A stretch of 64,000 nt of DNA from Osedax fenrisi (lineage: Eukaryota > Annelida > Polychaeta > Sabellida > Siboglinidae). The position numbers and the translations under genes were made by a program. Below are positions 12,000-24,079 of the stretch, piece after piece. The stretch spans positions 48,489,969 through 48,553,968 of the forward strand of contig OZ025244.1 of the NCBI GenBank assembly GCA_964019155.1, written 5' to 3'. Position 1 is the first letter of the stretch. Each line of letters starts with the position of its first letter. The notes below the pieces were generated by a model. It did not search any database and was not told the DNA's origin. It worked only from the letters and a program-made list of their open reading frames with translations.

Positions 12000-12524
12000 A
12001 GTAAATTCAATACAATTTCTAGGAATCTTTATTGATAGTAAAATTATTTGGAAACGGCAACATCATTTTTTTCCAGTAAACTATCACGAATAATCGGTAT
12101 TTTTAAAAAAATCCAAAAATATCTAAAATCGCTTTGAATGGCACATTTAAATTATTGTTGCCATATTTGGAGAAATATTTTTGATTCCAATAAGAAATAT
12201 ATAATACAATTACAAAATCGAGCAATAAAATATATATCGTATAAGAATGATACACAGCCATTTTCTGAATTCATGTTCAACAAAAGGAGCTGGTCATTTG
12301 ATACTTTAGTCAAATTTAATATACAATATAGGTTGAAAAAAAATACTTATAATCCAGCTAAATTTATTCGTGATCCTTCTAGAACATCACGTAACCTGTT
12401 TCGATTAACAAATATTGATGTAAGTCATTGGAATTATTTACCTATAGGTAATATAATAAACTATAGTAATATAATTAATTCACCAAATTTAAAAGCATTT
12501 ACCAGATTATATAAACGTCTTTAA
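12000..12524 (+). pseudogene. Second LINE tail (RT C-terminal region), copy 1
   Basis: Plus-strand fragments read VNSIQFLGIFIDSK (about 12003-12045), then after frame breaks MAHLNYCCHIWRNIF and IQLQNRAIKYIS (12138-12240), then the C-terminus ending FTRLYKRL and a stop at 12522-12524. The order and spacing match the post-RT region of jockey/CR1-type elements (FLGI, then HLxYC/IW, then LQNRA). Copy 1 lacks 48 bp (16 codons) present in copy 2 after DTLVK, so the deletion happened after the duplication. It is on the opposite strand to the LINE at 8.7-10.8 kb and differs in sequence, so it is a separate insertion. Confidence 0.8.
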
Positions 12525-13220
12525 TTAAGAATTTATATATTTTTTTTTATATATTTTATATTTTTTATACATATTTTAATTTTATTATATCTTACATATT
12601 TTTTTATTTACCTTTTATCATGTTACAATTATATATTATTTTATTAAACATGATGAGTTAGAGATAAAGTTTCGTTTTATATTTGTATTTGATATTGTTA
12701 TTCAAAAATATTATTAATTTATAAAAATTGTACATTAATAATATATTATTATTATTATTATTTAAAAAAAAAAACAAAAAAACAATTAAAATAGTCTTTC
12801 TATAATGTCATTATTATTTTTTTAAATTAAGTTATAATTAATATTATTATAATTAATGTTATTGTATTATTATTTAAAATAAACAACAACAAAAATAAAT
12901 TATAATTGTTGTTTTATATATATGTATATTTTATATTTGTATTTTATCATCGAAACTTTACTCTAAACATAGATACCTCGATAAGCTATTCTTGCTTCTG
13001 TATCTACTCGGATATTATTATATTAGTATTATATATATATATATATAATATAATATAATATAATATCGTATATATAAAATAACTAAAGTGTACTTTAGTT
13101 ATTTTTCAGAATTTTTCGATATATTTTAAAATATATATATATATACATAAGTTTATAGATGAACAAAGTGTAATGTGTTCGATAGGCTTCACGGGAACTC
13201 TATAGAGTTTATATAGTATA

Positions 13221-13300
<80 letters not shown>
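12525..13300. other. AT-rich spacer with (TA)n
   Basis: No gene. It holds A- and T-runs after the LINE stop (probably its 3' tail), a short ACTAAAGTG/CTTTAGT hairpin at 13081-13100, and (TA)n tracts at 13030-13060 and 13228-13297. Confidence 0.6.
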
Positions 13301-13511
13301 AGTAGGTCAACTGACAATGTAGAATCATGACCGCGCAAAGGGAATAAGTGAATTTTATCGAATTTCCACTTGTGTACGTCTGCGATGAAGAGCTGTTGCT
13401 CGCGAGTGGTCGCGTTCGCCGCAGTTCTACCCCACTTTACGAGGATCGGCTTCTTGCTCTGGCTCGGCGGGTAGTATTTCCTAATCGCGTTCCTTATGAA
13501 GTTGATGAATT
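13300..13511 (-). pseudogene. GC-rich decayed gene, C-terminal part, copy 1
   Basis: Minus-strand frame reading NFIRNAIRKYYPPSQSKKP ... GHDSTLSVDLL, identical in frame to the end of the longer ORF in copy 2 (40865-40345). In copy 1 the upstream part is replaced at 13511/13512 by unrelated arm sequence through a 2083-bp deletion, which makes a chimeric ORF (13297-13533) with no meaning of its own. Product unknown: basic, with no recognised motif. Reading frame and GC content are unlike the flanking AT-rich DNA. Confidence 0.5.
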
Positions 13512-13760
13512 GTGTACCGTAAAGAAACCGCACCCCGAAAAGGAAATCAAAAGTTGCCTAGTTGACGAGATCTTCGTTAGCCAATCGAATTCCATTGAAG
13601 CGGTGAACTCGTCGCTAACCTTCAGTATATACTTCAATATATATACGTCGCTCATTATCGCGCTCGATATATTCGCTTCGTGTGATATTAATTGCGCGGC
13701 TAGATTCGCGATGCTCGTACGTATATCCGCGAGTATCCTGACGCATTCCGTTTTATCTTC
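13512..13760 (+). repeat. Left arm of inverted repeat, truncated (copy 1)
   Basis: Reverse complement of 14433-14678, from GTGTACC at 13512 to TTTTATCTTC at 13760. The arm is cut on its outer side by the deletion junction at 13511/13512, while the right arm continues to 14964. On the minus strand it codes in one frame for DKTECVRIL, LAAQLISHEA and SDVYILKYILK, so the arms are made of gene sequence. Confidence 0.9.
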
Positions 13761-13930
13761 CTCGATATCAGCTTCCTCGTCGATACGTATTCGCCCCGAG
13801 GACGACGGAAAGTATTACTCCTAAGTATAATCTCAGGTTCTCTCTTTTGAGAGTCAAAAACGGAAATTAAGATGATGCGAATATTGTTCACATTCTTTAC
13901 TTTCAAACCGGTCAGCGCATGTCTTACATT
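13761..13930 (-). pseudogene. Decayed coding segment next to the satellite, copy 1
   Basis: Minus-strand reading VKNVNNIRIIL ... VFDSQKREPEIIL, with the frame lost near 13815. The same peptide, diverged (VKNVNNIRNILLDVFDSQKR), occurs at 42053-42190, so two paralogous copies of one coding segment exist in this locus. It lies between the left arm and the first satellite unit. No domain recognised. Confidence 0.5.
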
Positions 13931-14419
13931 GAATTCCAGCCTAGAGTTTTGATATCACTGATTCGTATAGCATTGTATTCCAGCCTAGAGTTTTGATATC
14001 ACTGATTCATATATAATTGTATTCCAGCCTAGAGTTTTGATATCACAGATTCGTATATAATTGTATTCAAGCCTAGAGTTTTGATATCACAGATTCGTAT
14101 AGAATTGTATTCCATCCTAGAGTTTTTAAATCACGGATTCGTATAGAATTGTATTCCAGCCTAGAGTTTTGAAATCACAGATTCGTATAGAATTGTATTC
14201 CAGCCTAGAGTTTTGATATCACAGATTCGTATAGAATTGTATTCCAGCCTAGAGTTTTGAAATCACAGATTCGTATAGAATTGTATTCCAGCCTAGAGTT
14301 TTGATATCACAGATTCGTATAGAATTGTATTCCAGCCTAGAGTTTTGATATCACAGATTCGTATAGAATTGTATTCCAGCGTAGAGTTTTGATATCACAG
14401 ACTCGTATAGAATTGTATG
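13931..14419. repeat. 44-bp satellite, 11 units (copy 1)
   Basis: Unit: TTGTATTCCAGCCTAGAG, then TTTTGATATCACAGATTCG, then TATAGAA. The period is 44 bp between successive CTAGAG words. Because 44 is not a multiple of three, the array is not coding. Variants at TCCAGCC / TCAAGCC / TCCATCC appear once in that order (14021-14115), the trimer that is amplified in copy 2. The array forms the loop between two inverted arms. Confidence 0.95.
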
Positions 14420-14432
14420 TCCTGCCGACGAC

Positions 14433-14964
14433 GATAAAACGGAATGCGTCAGGATACTCGCGGATATACGTACGAGCATCGCGAATCCTGCCGCGCAATT
14501 AATATCACACGAAGCGAATATATCGAGCGCGATAATGAGTGACGTATATATACTGAAGTATATACTGAAGGTTAGCGACGAGTTCACCGCTTCAATGGAA
14601 TTCGATTGGCTAACGAAGATCTCGTCAACTAGGCAACTTTTGATTTCCTTTTCGGGGTGCGGTTTCTTTTCGGTACACGGTTTATTTCCCGAACTTTTCC
14701 GTTTGCCCTCGCTTGCGCCGCTGCTACTTTTCTACTCGAGAGTGGAAGCTCTTCAAGAATTCGAAACCGCAAGATTTCCTGCAGCTGGGCAGAATCTCGG
14801 GAGAAAGTTTGGAGACTATCGTAATGATGCCGGACATACGAAACCACCACCACCTCAAATTAACAGTAACTCGCCTACCATCAACGATATGCCTTTTAAC
14901 ATCGCTGATGATGAACCTTCTGAAAGCCGGTTCCATACACAACTAACGTGTGCCTGTGCCTCCA
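14433..14964 (+). repeat. Right arm of inverted repeat (copy 1)
   Basis: Starts GATAAAACGG; 14433-14678 pairs with 13512-13760. The outer part, 14679-14964, has no partner in copy 1 but is the homologue of the part of the arm that is paired in copy 2 (44308-44843). On the plus strand one frame reads SISSAIMSDVY-like sequence through FDWLTKISSTR, and after a frame break STREWKLFKNSKPQDFLQLG and PPPPQINSNSPTINDMPF. This is decayed coding sequence with no recognised domain. Confidence 0.85.
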
Positions 14965-15186
14965 TGATATCTTCATCGTCGTTCTCTATTCCTAAATACT
15001 CAATATTCATGGTGGTCGTAGTTTTGATCATTTGTTCCTCGTTCGACCCCGAACCTTGTACCAAGGAAGCGTGTACCCGAAGGCTAGTGGAGTGTGTAAA
15101 GGTTGTGACCGAAGTGACAATATTGTACTGGCTAATTCGGGATGCAAGTGCAGTCGCACGCATTGCGTGCGACGCCCGAATTAGCT
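14965..15186 (-). pseudogene. GC-rich decayed coding fragment beyond the arm, copy 1
   Basis: The minus strand from 15163 reads LASRISQYNIVTSVTTF, then NEEQMIKTTTTMNIEYLG and IENDDEDIMEAQAH, open until it meets the arm. 15130-15190 is a strong palindrome: GCTAATTCGGG ... GTGCAGTCGCACGCATTGCGTGCGAC ... CCCGAATTAGC, an 11-bp outer stem plus an inner one. GC content falls sharply after 15190, so this is the right end of the island. Identity unknown. Confidence 0.45.
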
Positions 15187-15189
15187 AGA

Positions 15190-15342
15190 CGGTAAACATA
15201 TTATGTAATAATTAACTTGAACTATATATTGGACGCGTATGGAAAGTTCCATACGCGACACATAACAGTTACGACCATTTAATGTTAGTGCCCATATTAG
15301 GTTACTTTCCCCTATACTTATACATAAATCTGATAATAATAA

Positions 15343-15380
<38 letters not shown>

Positions 15381-15950
15381 GTAATATATACATATAGTAA
15401 ATGTATATTAATATATGGTTATATTCACTTAGAGTGGACTGTGGTGTGAATGGTATACCTACTGTCGAATATTCACCATGTGATGTATACATTAGCCTAT
15501 AGTTCGTCAGTTATAGAGTGTGCTATGTACAATGTTAACCATATATTCACATATATTTTATTCAAATTAATTTATATAATAGATTTGAATTATATATGTG
15601 TATATTAATAAATTATTAAGTACATATATATCATAGAATTTTAATATCACTATTTTTAATGTATATTATTTTGTTTATGTCTATTTTTACAAATATTTAT
15701 TAATAATTATTAATTTTTAATATATATCTTATTAATATTTATTGTATTGTATATAATTTTAATTAAGTAGGTATCTCTATAAAATACAGTTTTTCCATAA
15801 CATATAATCAATATAATCGTTTAAAAGTTATAGATAACATATATATATGTTATTATATGTGTTATATCTTATTTATATTTATTATTAATAAACCAATCGA
15901 TACTTAGGTTCGTAATTATATTTTATTATAATTGTAATCAATACCTATTA
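15190..15950. other. AT-rich spacer
   Basis: No gene. It includes a GACGCGTATGGAA / TTCCATACGCG hairpin (15232-15256) and a (TA)n tract (15348-15378). Present in copy 2 at 45065-45830. Confidence 0.5.
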
Positions 15951-16300
15951 GGTTCGTAATCTTTTATCATCACCTACCTAGTGTTCGTAATCTAGATATG
16001 TGAGCTTATACCCCTAAACCTTTACCCCTAAGCATGTGCCATTAACACACGTGTGTCTACGTGCACGAGTGTGTGGTGTTCAGATGTACATTAACTACCT
16101 ACTTCCTGTTAATCGTTACCCCCTATTTCATGTATCCTACCGACACCCATTGGAGGAAGAGGAGTTCACATAGGAGGCAGGTTGTCACTCAAGTTGAGAT
16201 TCTGGCTGTCACTCGAGAGGACATGATAGTGAGGACATGATGAGGACACACCACTCTCTCCGATCTGAGTTCAACCGTTAGTAGGCAATAACATATTAAG
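15951..16300. other. Moderate-GC stretch of unknown nature
   Basis: Composition is closer to normal than in the flanks, and the sequence is conserved in copy 2 (45831-46182). ACACACGTGTGT and GTGCACGAG words occur at 16045-16068, and GAGGACATGAT is tandemly repeated (16216-16245). All frames are interrupted by stops, so it is not a supported exon; a short non-coding gene or old repeat cannot be excluded. Confidence 0.3.
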
Positions 16301-16388
16301 TCACTTAATTTATTATCTTTGTTAATTTTTTTTATAAACTTTAATACATTAACACATTTCATATAACATATTTGATTTTTTAAATAGA

Positions 16389-16440
<52 letters not shown>

Positions 16441-19174
16441 TTATATATATACATAAATAGTAGATTTCGATATTATTTATATATATATACCTATATTTTG
16501 ATAAAATAAATTAATCTCCATATTTAATATAACAGAATAATGAATATTTACATATCAGAAGATACTGGAAGATACAGAAGTCTTAAGTCATTAATATTGT
16601 AAGGACATTTATATTTAAAATAATAATACATTATTGAATAAAAATCATAAACTAAATACTTGTATTATTTATTTATGATACAAATATTCCTTGTAGTTAT
16701 TTAAAATATACACTTACTTTTAAATATTATATTATATTTTTATAATCTTTTAAATTAATAATATATTTACTATATTGTATTTCAAGACATATATAACGAC
16801 ATTATTTAGATATGGCCTACTCTACCCATCACTATAAAGTTACATCTTCTATATCAGAGGTCTTCTAGGATCCTACATCTGTCAGTGTATAATAGTTTTA
16901 GTATTAAGGTCAAATACCTCGAAAGTCGTCTGACTATTTTATTTGTCCGTTTATTGTGTTTCTTTTATAATGATTACAATAATAAAATGTATCTTATCTT
17001 ATTATAAATGAGGTATTCTGTTATAACAACTAATGTCATGTTGAGACTGCAGGGTGTCATGTGTGATAAGGACCCTGTAAGAATACACGCTACCTCCTCG
17101 TGTAGTGGTGCAGTATTGTATAGTCCTATATTTCCCATATAGGTTGTAGATAATGTATAGGATATCAAGGATTTAGCGATGCAAGGATTTGACTACTATT
17201 AAGTTGACAAAATACGCAATTTATACTACAAACTATTTATTTATAATTCATTTTAGTTTATATTTCTTTATATGTAAAGTTACAAAATATATTACTATTA
17301 TATATGATAAATTATACACATTTTTGAATACAATAACAATTAAATGTAGTGTTTTTTTTAAGAATATAAAATTATTTTATAATAATAACCATTTCTTAAA
17401 ATATACAGACATATTCAATACATATAATAAATCAATAGGTCAATTTACAATGTAAAATTATACATATTTAAACTAAATATTTGTAACATGCTTGAGTATT
17501 ATGTAATAATTCAACAATTAACTTTTTATATTTAAAATGATAGTATTGCCACCTATATTTAAAACTAATCGGCATTACAATTTATCTCATGTAAATACAT
17601 ACAAGTGACATAGCATGTGGATAGTTAGGTTATTAAGTATTTCATATAGGATTCACTGATGTCACAACAAGTGTTACATTTTATTTATATGAAATATACT
17701 GTTATTATACACATCAAATATCTATAAAACTTGAAAATATCAAATAAAAGAGTAATGGAACTCTAATTAAGTTAGGATACAACCCAATATCACTTATTAA
17801 ATATATATTAGTTACTTATCTATGTGTTTTCAAAGAATATCTGTAAAATATAAAATAAAACAACCTATATATATATAACATAATGATTATAATTAAAGAG
17901 AAATATAGTTTGTAAAGAAAACAGAAAGATTATCCAACGATATATGTTCATGTGAGAATCTAGAGAAATATCAGAGAAAGTTGAAATATTAGTAAGATTG
18001 TTATAATTAATACAGAGTATAATAATTTATAATTAATTAAAGCAAATGATATTAAAATTGACCAATGTAAGACTATAGTAACATTCCAGTCACAGACTTT
18101 CCATTAACAATAGGAGTTAAAATACATTGTTTATAATTGAGAAATTAAATTATTTAAAGCTATAACAAAAAATTATTTTGTTAAAATATATATCATAGAT
18201 TATTAATATTAAACAAATATTGTTAATAGATATTTAATTAATATTTCAATTTAGCAACAACATATTTTATTTTCCAATAATTGTAATATAGGTTAAGGGA
18301 ATGCACTACATTCATTTTTTTTGGGTAAAAATTGATTTTAAATTTTTGTATTGATGTAAAATTATAATATTTCAAATATTATCTTTTAAATGGTGTTTAA
18401 ATTATATTATTCTTTTGTATATATTGTGAATATTATATTATTTGTACCTGTATATTAATATATTATATTTTAAACTTGATTTACTCAGAATAATTATTGT
18501 TGACCAACCATGCTGACATAACAATTATTAACTTTTTTACAATGAATATTTTTTTTTATTTTTTCACTATAACTACAAAAAACTGTAATATTTCAGTTTT
18601 ATGTCAAAATTAAAAAATATTTATTGAAAAAATTTTAATTAGCAATTTAGTTGGAAAATTAACGCGTTTTATCAGATATTTCAAGTATTTTCTAACGTGA
18701 AGATATGTAAACATCTATACATTTCAACATATAATATAAAAATATGGATTATTATTAATAGATTACAAACAACAATAAAAAAAGAGAATATTTCTTGAGT
18801 TAAAGATTTCTAATAGCAATTTATCATTTCGTATCTTTTACATGTAAACCAAACGAATGTTGTGCGTCCCTTAATTAAGAATACAATAAATTATGAGAAA
18901 TATATATTTTGGAAATGTTAGTAGATTTTATAGAATGTTTTAATAACTTATACAAATATCATCTAATACACAATCGAGATTTAAAATGTAATTCCAATTT
19001 TTAAATTTTCTGGGAAATATGTATTAGCAGCATTTATTATTATTACAATGACTAGAAAAAATATGTTAGAATTAATTTATTAAAAAATGTATAGTTATCA
19101 ACGCAAGATAGGATCAAACTTAAAGCATATTAGGTGTTGTTTTCTTAAATGAACATATAACCCCGAATTAATTA
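16301..19174. other. Long AT-rich spacer
   Basis: No gene is supported. It holds a (TA)n tract at 16393-16450, a slightly GC-richer part at 16790-17180 with no open frame of note, and AT-rich sequence to 19174. An 88-codon frame at 17189-17455 begins at a TTG codon and is composed of AT-rich codons only. Nearly identical to 46183-49125. Confidence 0.5.
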
Positions 19175-20647
19175 TATTTTAATTAGAACATACTAAATAC
19201 CACCAACTTAAACGATGACCACTATATTATAAGCCATAGAGGTGATGTATTATCGAAGAGGATCGACTACATATCACAGAGGTTTTCAAGATGTCTTCTA
19301 CCTCGACGTGGAATAAGCTACCTCGAGTGATAGGAACACTGTAAAAAATTAGGGTACAAGAGTAGTAAAAATTAGGGTGTAAACCATGTCTGTATAGCCG
19401 TACCCTAATTAGGGTCCATCATGCTATAAATGAATACTTGTACCCTAAAAAGATTGATGTGTACCCTAGCAAATTTAAGTCTTCTGTACCCTAAATGTAC
19501 CCTAATGTATTAACGATGTTGTACCCTAAATTATTATTGTTGTCGTACCCTAATTTATTAACTATGCTGTACCCTAAATTATTATTGATGCCGTACCCTA
19601 ATTTATTAATGATGTTGTACCCTAAATTATTATTGATGCCGTACCCTAATTTATTATTGATGCCGTACCCTAATTTATTATTGATGCCGTACCCTAATTT
19701 ATTAACGATGTTGTACCCTAAATTATTATTGATGCCGTACCCTAATTTATTATTGATGCCGTACCCTAAATTATTATTGATGCCGTACCCTAAATTATTA
19801 ATAGGCTAGAATGATAACATACACATCATGGAAAGACAAGATTACCAACATACAAAGTACATGGAATGCCAAAGATCAATTGGGTAATTAAACAAAGAAA
19901 ATTGCAACTAGCAGGACACTGCATAAGGTACACAACTTAATTTTATGGAAGACAAAAAACGGCATGCCATACAACATACGAAACAGGGAGACAACCCACA
20001 ACATCTATATACATCATAAAGAAACATTGGGTCTGTTAAGAAGACAAATTACGAACACTAATGACGGACCAAGAAAAATGGAAAATAATAACATGATAGG
20101 GTCGCGTGAGAACTCTGTAATTAGGTATTAATAAATAAATAATTAATCTTAGATTATATTTATTATAGAAATCATTTCCCCCAGGTCCCCCACATTCGTC
20201 TTTTCAGATACCTATAGAAAAACAATAATTAATAAATATTGAAGTGAATGTGTATTATACAATAACTAAAAATGAAACTGTCTATATTAACATAATCAAG
20301 TCACTTTTTCCTCCTATTGACCCTTTGTTTCATTTCCTTTAGCACATCTCCTCATCTAGGACTTGATAGGATTTTAAATGTTCTTTGCATATAGCTGATG
20401 GAAATATAATAATAATTAATAAATATTTAATTGAAGTTTTATTTATACATTCTTTTTTTTTTAAATGTCTATTAGTAATAAATACATAGATATTGTGTAG
20501 GGATAGGTCAGGATGGTATTTGTAAATCATAAGTCTTTTTTAATTTTTGGAAAAGTTTATTTCATGTTTTAATGATGTTATAATATTGCTTTATAGTTTA
20601 TGAGTATATATTGTATATATATATAATATATATATAATATATATATA
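19175..20647. other. Segment present only in copy 1 (1.47 kb)
   Basis: Copy 2 passes from CCCCGAATTAATTA directly to TA-rich sequence at 49126-49165, skipping this block. It contains the GTACCCTAA array (19337-19803), a moderately AT-rich stretch (19804-20330) and a plain AT stretch. The absence of target-site duplications and the TA-rich right edge fit a deletion in copy 2 better than an insertion in copy 1, but either is possible. Confidence 0.7.
19337..19803. repeat. GTACCCTAA-word array with CACTGT left terminus
   Basis: Begins CACTGTAAAAAATTAGGGT. This end is the exact reverse complement, over 21 nt, of the right end of the array at 23745-24079. It continues with GTACCCTAAT / TTAGGGTNC words in both orientations, then about twelve head-to-tail 24-bp units of GTACCCTAA(A/T)TTATTATTGATGCC. 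Because 24 is divisible by three, one frame stays open (19495-19809, PYPNLLLM repeats); this is a by-product and not a gene. No right terminus is seen. Confidence 0.8.
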
Positions 20648-20695
20648 ATGTATATATATATATAATATATATATAATAATTGTAATATATATATT

Positions 20696-20762
<67 letters not shown>

Positions 20763-20770
20763 GCATCCAT
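20590..20770. repeat. (TA)n-rich tract
   Basis: Interrupted TA runs with TATATAATA and ATATATGTA spacers. Copy 2 equivalent at 49160-49262. Confidence 0.85.
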
Positions 20771-20880
20771 ATGAATAACTGTATTTAATACATATCTAAT
20801 TAAAATTTCTTTTACAAATTAAAGTATGTACTCATAGGAACAACCTTTTTTTACAAAATATAATACTAATCACTGTGAAA

Positions 20881-20911
<31 letters not shown>

Positions 20912-21366
20912 TATATTGAATATTATATCAACTATTAATGACTAATATTGTTTATTGTTAACTCATGTTTTATATAAACAGGTCAACCATAATAATTATT
21001 ATATTTGTAATATTAATTTATATAATAAATATACATTAAATAATAATATCAATTATATAAAAACTCAGCATTGTTGCATATTCCTCCTCAGATTGCAGTG
21101 AGTTCTCTATCTCTAGTAAATACCCAGTTGACGCAACTGCAACATACCCTAGATATAATAGCCTCAACTGTATTATTCTTTACCTTGTTCTTAGAATATA
21201 TTGAATATAAATTAAATGATATATATATATATATATATTATATTAATAGATATATATTAAATAATTCAAACACATTATTTTTCCTGTTGAATTATTCTCA
21301 TTTATATAATTATTGTAACTAGTTATTAAAAATAAGTTTATATAGGATACTCAAATTTTAATTATT

Positions 21367-21402
<36 letters not shown>

Positions 21403-22342
21403 TAGTTACTACTAGAGTATATAATAATATTGTATATTATATAATAGTATAAATATGTATCTTATAAGATCTTATATTATATATAAGAAACTTTATACAG
21501 TTAATATCATATATGATAATACTATATAAAGTATAGAATTGTAATTAGAAAAATACACTATATTATATTAATTACTTCAGTTATATATATATAATAGAGT
21601 ATATTATACTTTTGAATTAGCATACGAAAAATCATAAAATAACTATAATATTAAATCCATATATGGATATCCAACTATAGTTATTAAGTAATTATTAAGT
21701 AATTATTAAGTAACCTTATCTTTATTAAAATAACTATAATATTAAATCCATAGTTATTAAGTAATTATTAAGTAATTATTAAGTAACCTTATCTTTATTT
21801 TCATTGTAAATTAATTTTTCAATAATTCGAAAACTTCCATCATAAAATATAAGATTCCCGCATCTATTTTAGGAAATATTATATTATATATTTAATTATA
21901 CATTTTATAATCTATATTTTATTAAGGATAGAATGATATTGATAATATTTGTACAACAGTTAACATTATTTATATATATACCTATTATTAATATTATTTA
22001 AATTTAATTACATTGTGAGCTAAAGATAAAATAAATAATTGACCATATATGAATATATAGTATACTATCCATGGACTAATAACATATAATTGCATATTTA
22101 TTTTATATAGATATTTAACTAATGTTATTAATTAGATAACTAAATTACCTGTTTGATCAGTTTTCCTAGTAGCGCTACCTAGTACATCAATATATTCGTT
22201 TATATATTTTTGTATATACGTTATATGCTTTATCATCCCCATCAACTCACTATTCCTCTCCGGCAGTTTTTATAATATTTTAAATTAAATTTGAAATTCT
22301 GCAAATAATTCATCAGTTTCCTGCATATTAATATATAGCATA
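20771..22342. other. AT-rich spacer with tandem duplication
   Basis: No gene is supported. 21636-21795 contains a tandem duplication of about 85 bp (AACTATAATATTAAATCCAT ... TTATTAAGTAATTATTAAGTA ... CCTTATCTTTATT), itself built of AAGTAATTATT repeats. A (TA)n tract at 21372-21398 is far longer in copy 2 (49866-49968). The 83-codon frame at 21071-21322 runs through a TA tract. Confidence 0.5.
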
Positions 22343-22356
22343 TAGTTATCATGATT

Positions 22357-22404
<48 letters not shown>

Positions 22405-22922
22405 ATAAAGTGAATGTTCTAATACAGTTTATTAATCAAAGTAAAGACCTGTTGAACATAATAATAATATAAAATAATAATAATTATAATAATAATAATA
22501 GTACCTACCCGATGAGATGCAGACCGAAGAATGATGCAATCTCACCGAGTGGAATTTATTCTATAGAAAAATAACGAAATATACTTTACAGACGATACAA
22601 ATATAAAATATCAGAAAAATAAACATTTACATGGCTATGGCTATGTAATTAACAAAGAGCGAGACACCGAAATATAGTTTAAAGTTTTTATGTAGATATA
22701 TCGATTTCTGTTACGTAATGCTAAATGCATTTAATTTAATGCATAAATGTATATTACATTAATCGATATATCTACAACTTTGACTTTATAACATATATAT
22801 ATATATATATAATTATATAATTATATTCTAACAATTTAATTACATATTATAAATAATATATAAATATATTATACAATTATATATTATATAAACTTTTATA
22901 TTATTATATATATGATATAATT

Positions 22923-22971
<49 letters not shown>

Positions 22972-23699
22972 AGTATAAATACCTTATTTATATTGTAATG
23001 TGTTAACAAATAGATGCTTATCATGTTGAGTGTAGATGGACATAGAATATGTTAATAAATAAAATGGAATTATGTATATATATATATATATATACATATA
23101 CTCGAATAATTATAAGTATTTGTATATAAAATATAGGAAATATGTATATGTATACATATTTCCCTATGGGGAATCTATATAGTTTCTCAAAACTTTAATT
23201 TCAATTAGAAGCAATAAATGCTATGTCTATAATAATATAATACAACAATAAGTAGACTGTTATATTAAGGATACTATTATGAATTATATTTCTTATACAT
23301 TTTATTTTCAATCAAATATAAACTTAATTTTAAAATGTTATGGTATAACTGGTATTTCCATATTGTATACCATATAATTCATAAAGTTATACTATTATAT
23401 TTAATAGCTAATGGTAGGTAATACCTATAACTACAGATTACGAATGTTATATCATATAATTCGTAATCTTATACCATTTAAATTAAGTTATATGGTATAA
23501 CTAAAAAAAACAAATGTTATACTATACAATTTGTGATCTAATACCATTTCAATTAAACTATAGGTATAACTAAAAAAATCAAATTGTATACCATATAATA
23601 TGTGATCTTATACCATTTAACGTAATTGTATGGTATAACTCGTATTTCCATATGTTATACCATATAATTCATAATGTTATACCCTTATTTGTAACAGTG
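22343..23699. repeat. Dispersed 1.3-kb repeat 'R', copy B
   Basis: Homologous to 4958-6216 and nearly identical to 50912-52268. It starts TAGTTATCATGATTTT and ends ATTTGTAACAGTG. Compared with copy A it has a longer internal (TA)n (22926-22966) and point changes inside the ATGGTATAAC / GTTATACCAT array (23337-23690), for example an extra TAGGTAATACC at 23414. No coding capacity. Confidence 0.8.
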
Positions 23700-23744
23700 T
23701 ATAGGGTATCAACTATAGTTAAGACTTACAACCACCACCCCGCG

Positions 23745-24079
23745 CGTTTATTATATTAGGGTACATTTGAGTAATGTTATATTTTTGAACATGGTGTACC
23801 CTAACAAATAGATATTATGTACCCTAAAAATGTATAGTGCTGTACCCTAACGATTTTGTATATATTGTACCCTAATTAGGGTACATCACTATCATGTTTC
23901 ATTTTTTGATACAGTGTACCCTAATTAATAGCATTGATGTACCCTAAAAAAGCGTTGCATCGTACCCTAGTGCATTTGTTCATGGTGTACCCTAATTAGG
24001 GTACATCACTCATAATATTCGATTTTGCGATTACCGTACCCTGTAAAAATGAGTTGTTGTACCCTAATTTTTTACAGTG
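23745..24079. repeat. GTACCCTAA-word array with ACAGTG right terminus
   Basis: About a dozen GTACCCTAA or inverted TTAGGGTAC words 23-25 bp apart; every third or fourth is a perfect palindrome GTACCCTAATTAGGGTAC (23870-23887, 23987-24004). It ends AATTTTTTACAGTG, the mirror image of the left end at 19337. Together with that array it suggests one element family with inverted termini. Copy 2 equivalent at 52313-52648. Confidence 0.8.

Noticed and set aside
13297..13533. 78-codon minus-strand ORF as a gene
   Set aside because: It spans the 2083-bp deletion junction and joins two unrelated reading frames of the decayed cluster.
13931..14419. CRISPR-like array
   Set aside because: All positions of the 44-bp unit are repeated, so there are no unique spacers, and the DNA is eukaryotic.
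17189..17455. 88-codon AT-rich ORF conserved in both copies
   Set aside because: It begins at TTG, has only AT-rich codons and no domain; conservation merely reflects the recent duplication.
19495..19809. 104-codon ORF with PYPNLLLM repeats as a repeat protein gene
   Set aside because: It is the translation of a 24-bp tandem repeat; the unit length alone keeps the frame open, and the word is shared with non-coding arrays that have other spacings.
19337..24079. Interstitial telomere sequence, because TTAGG/CCTAA recurs
   Set aside because: The words are separated by 14-16 bp of other sequence and alternate in orientation; there is no contiguous TTAGG run.
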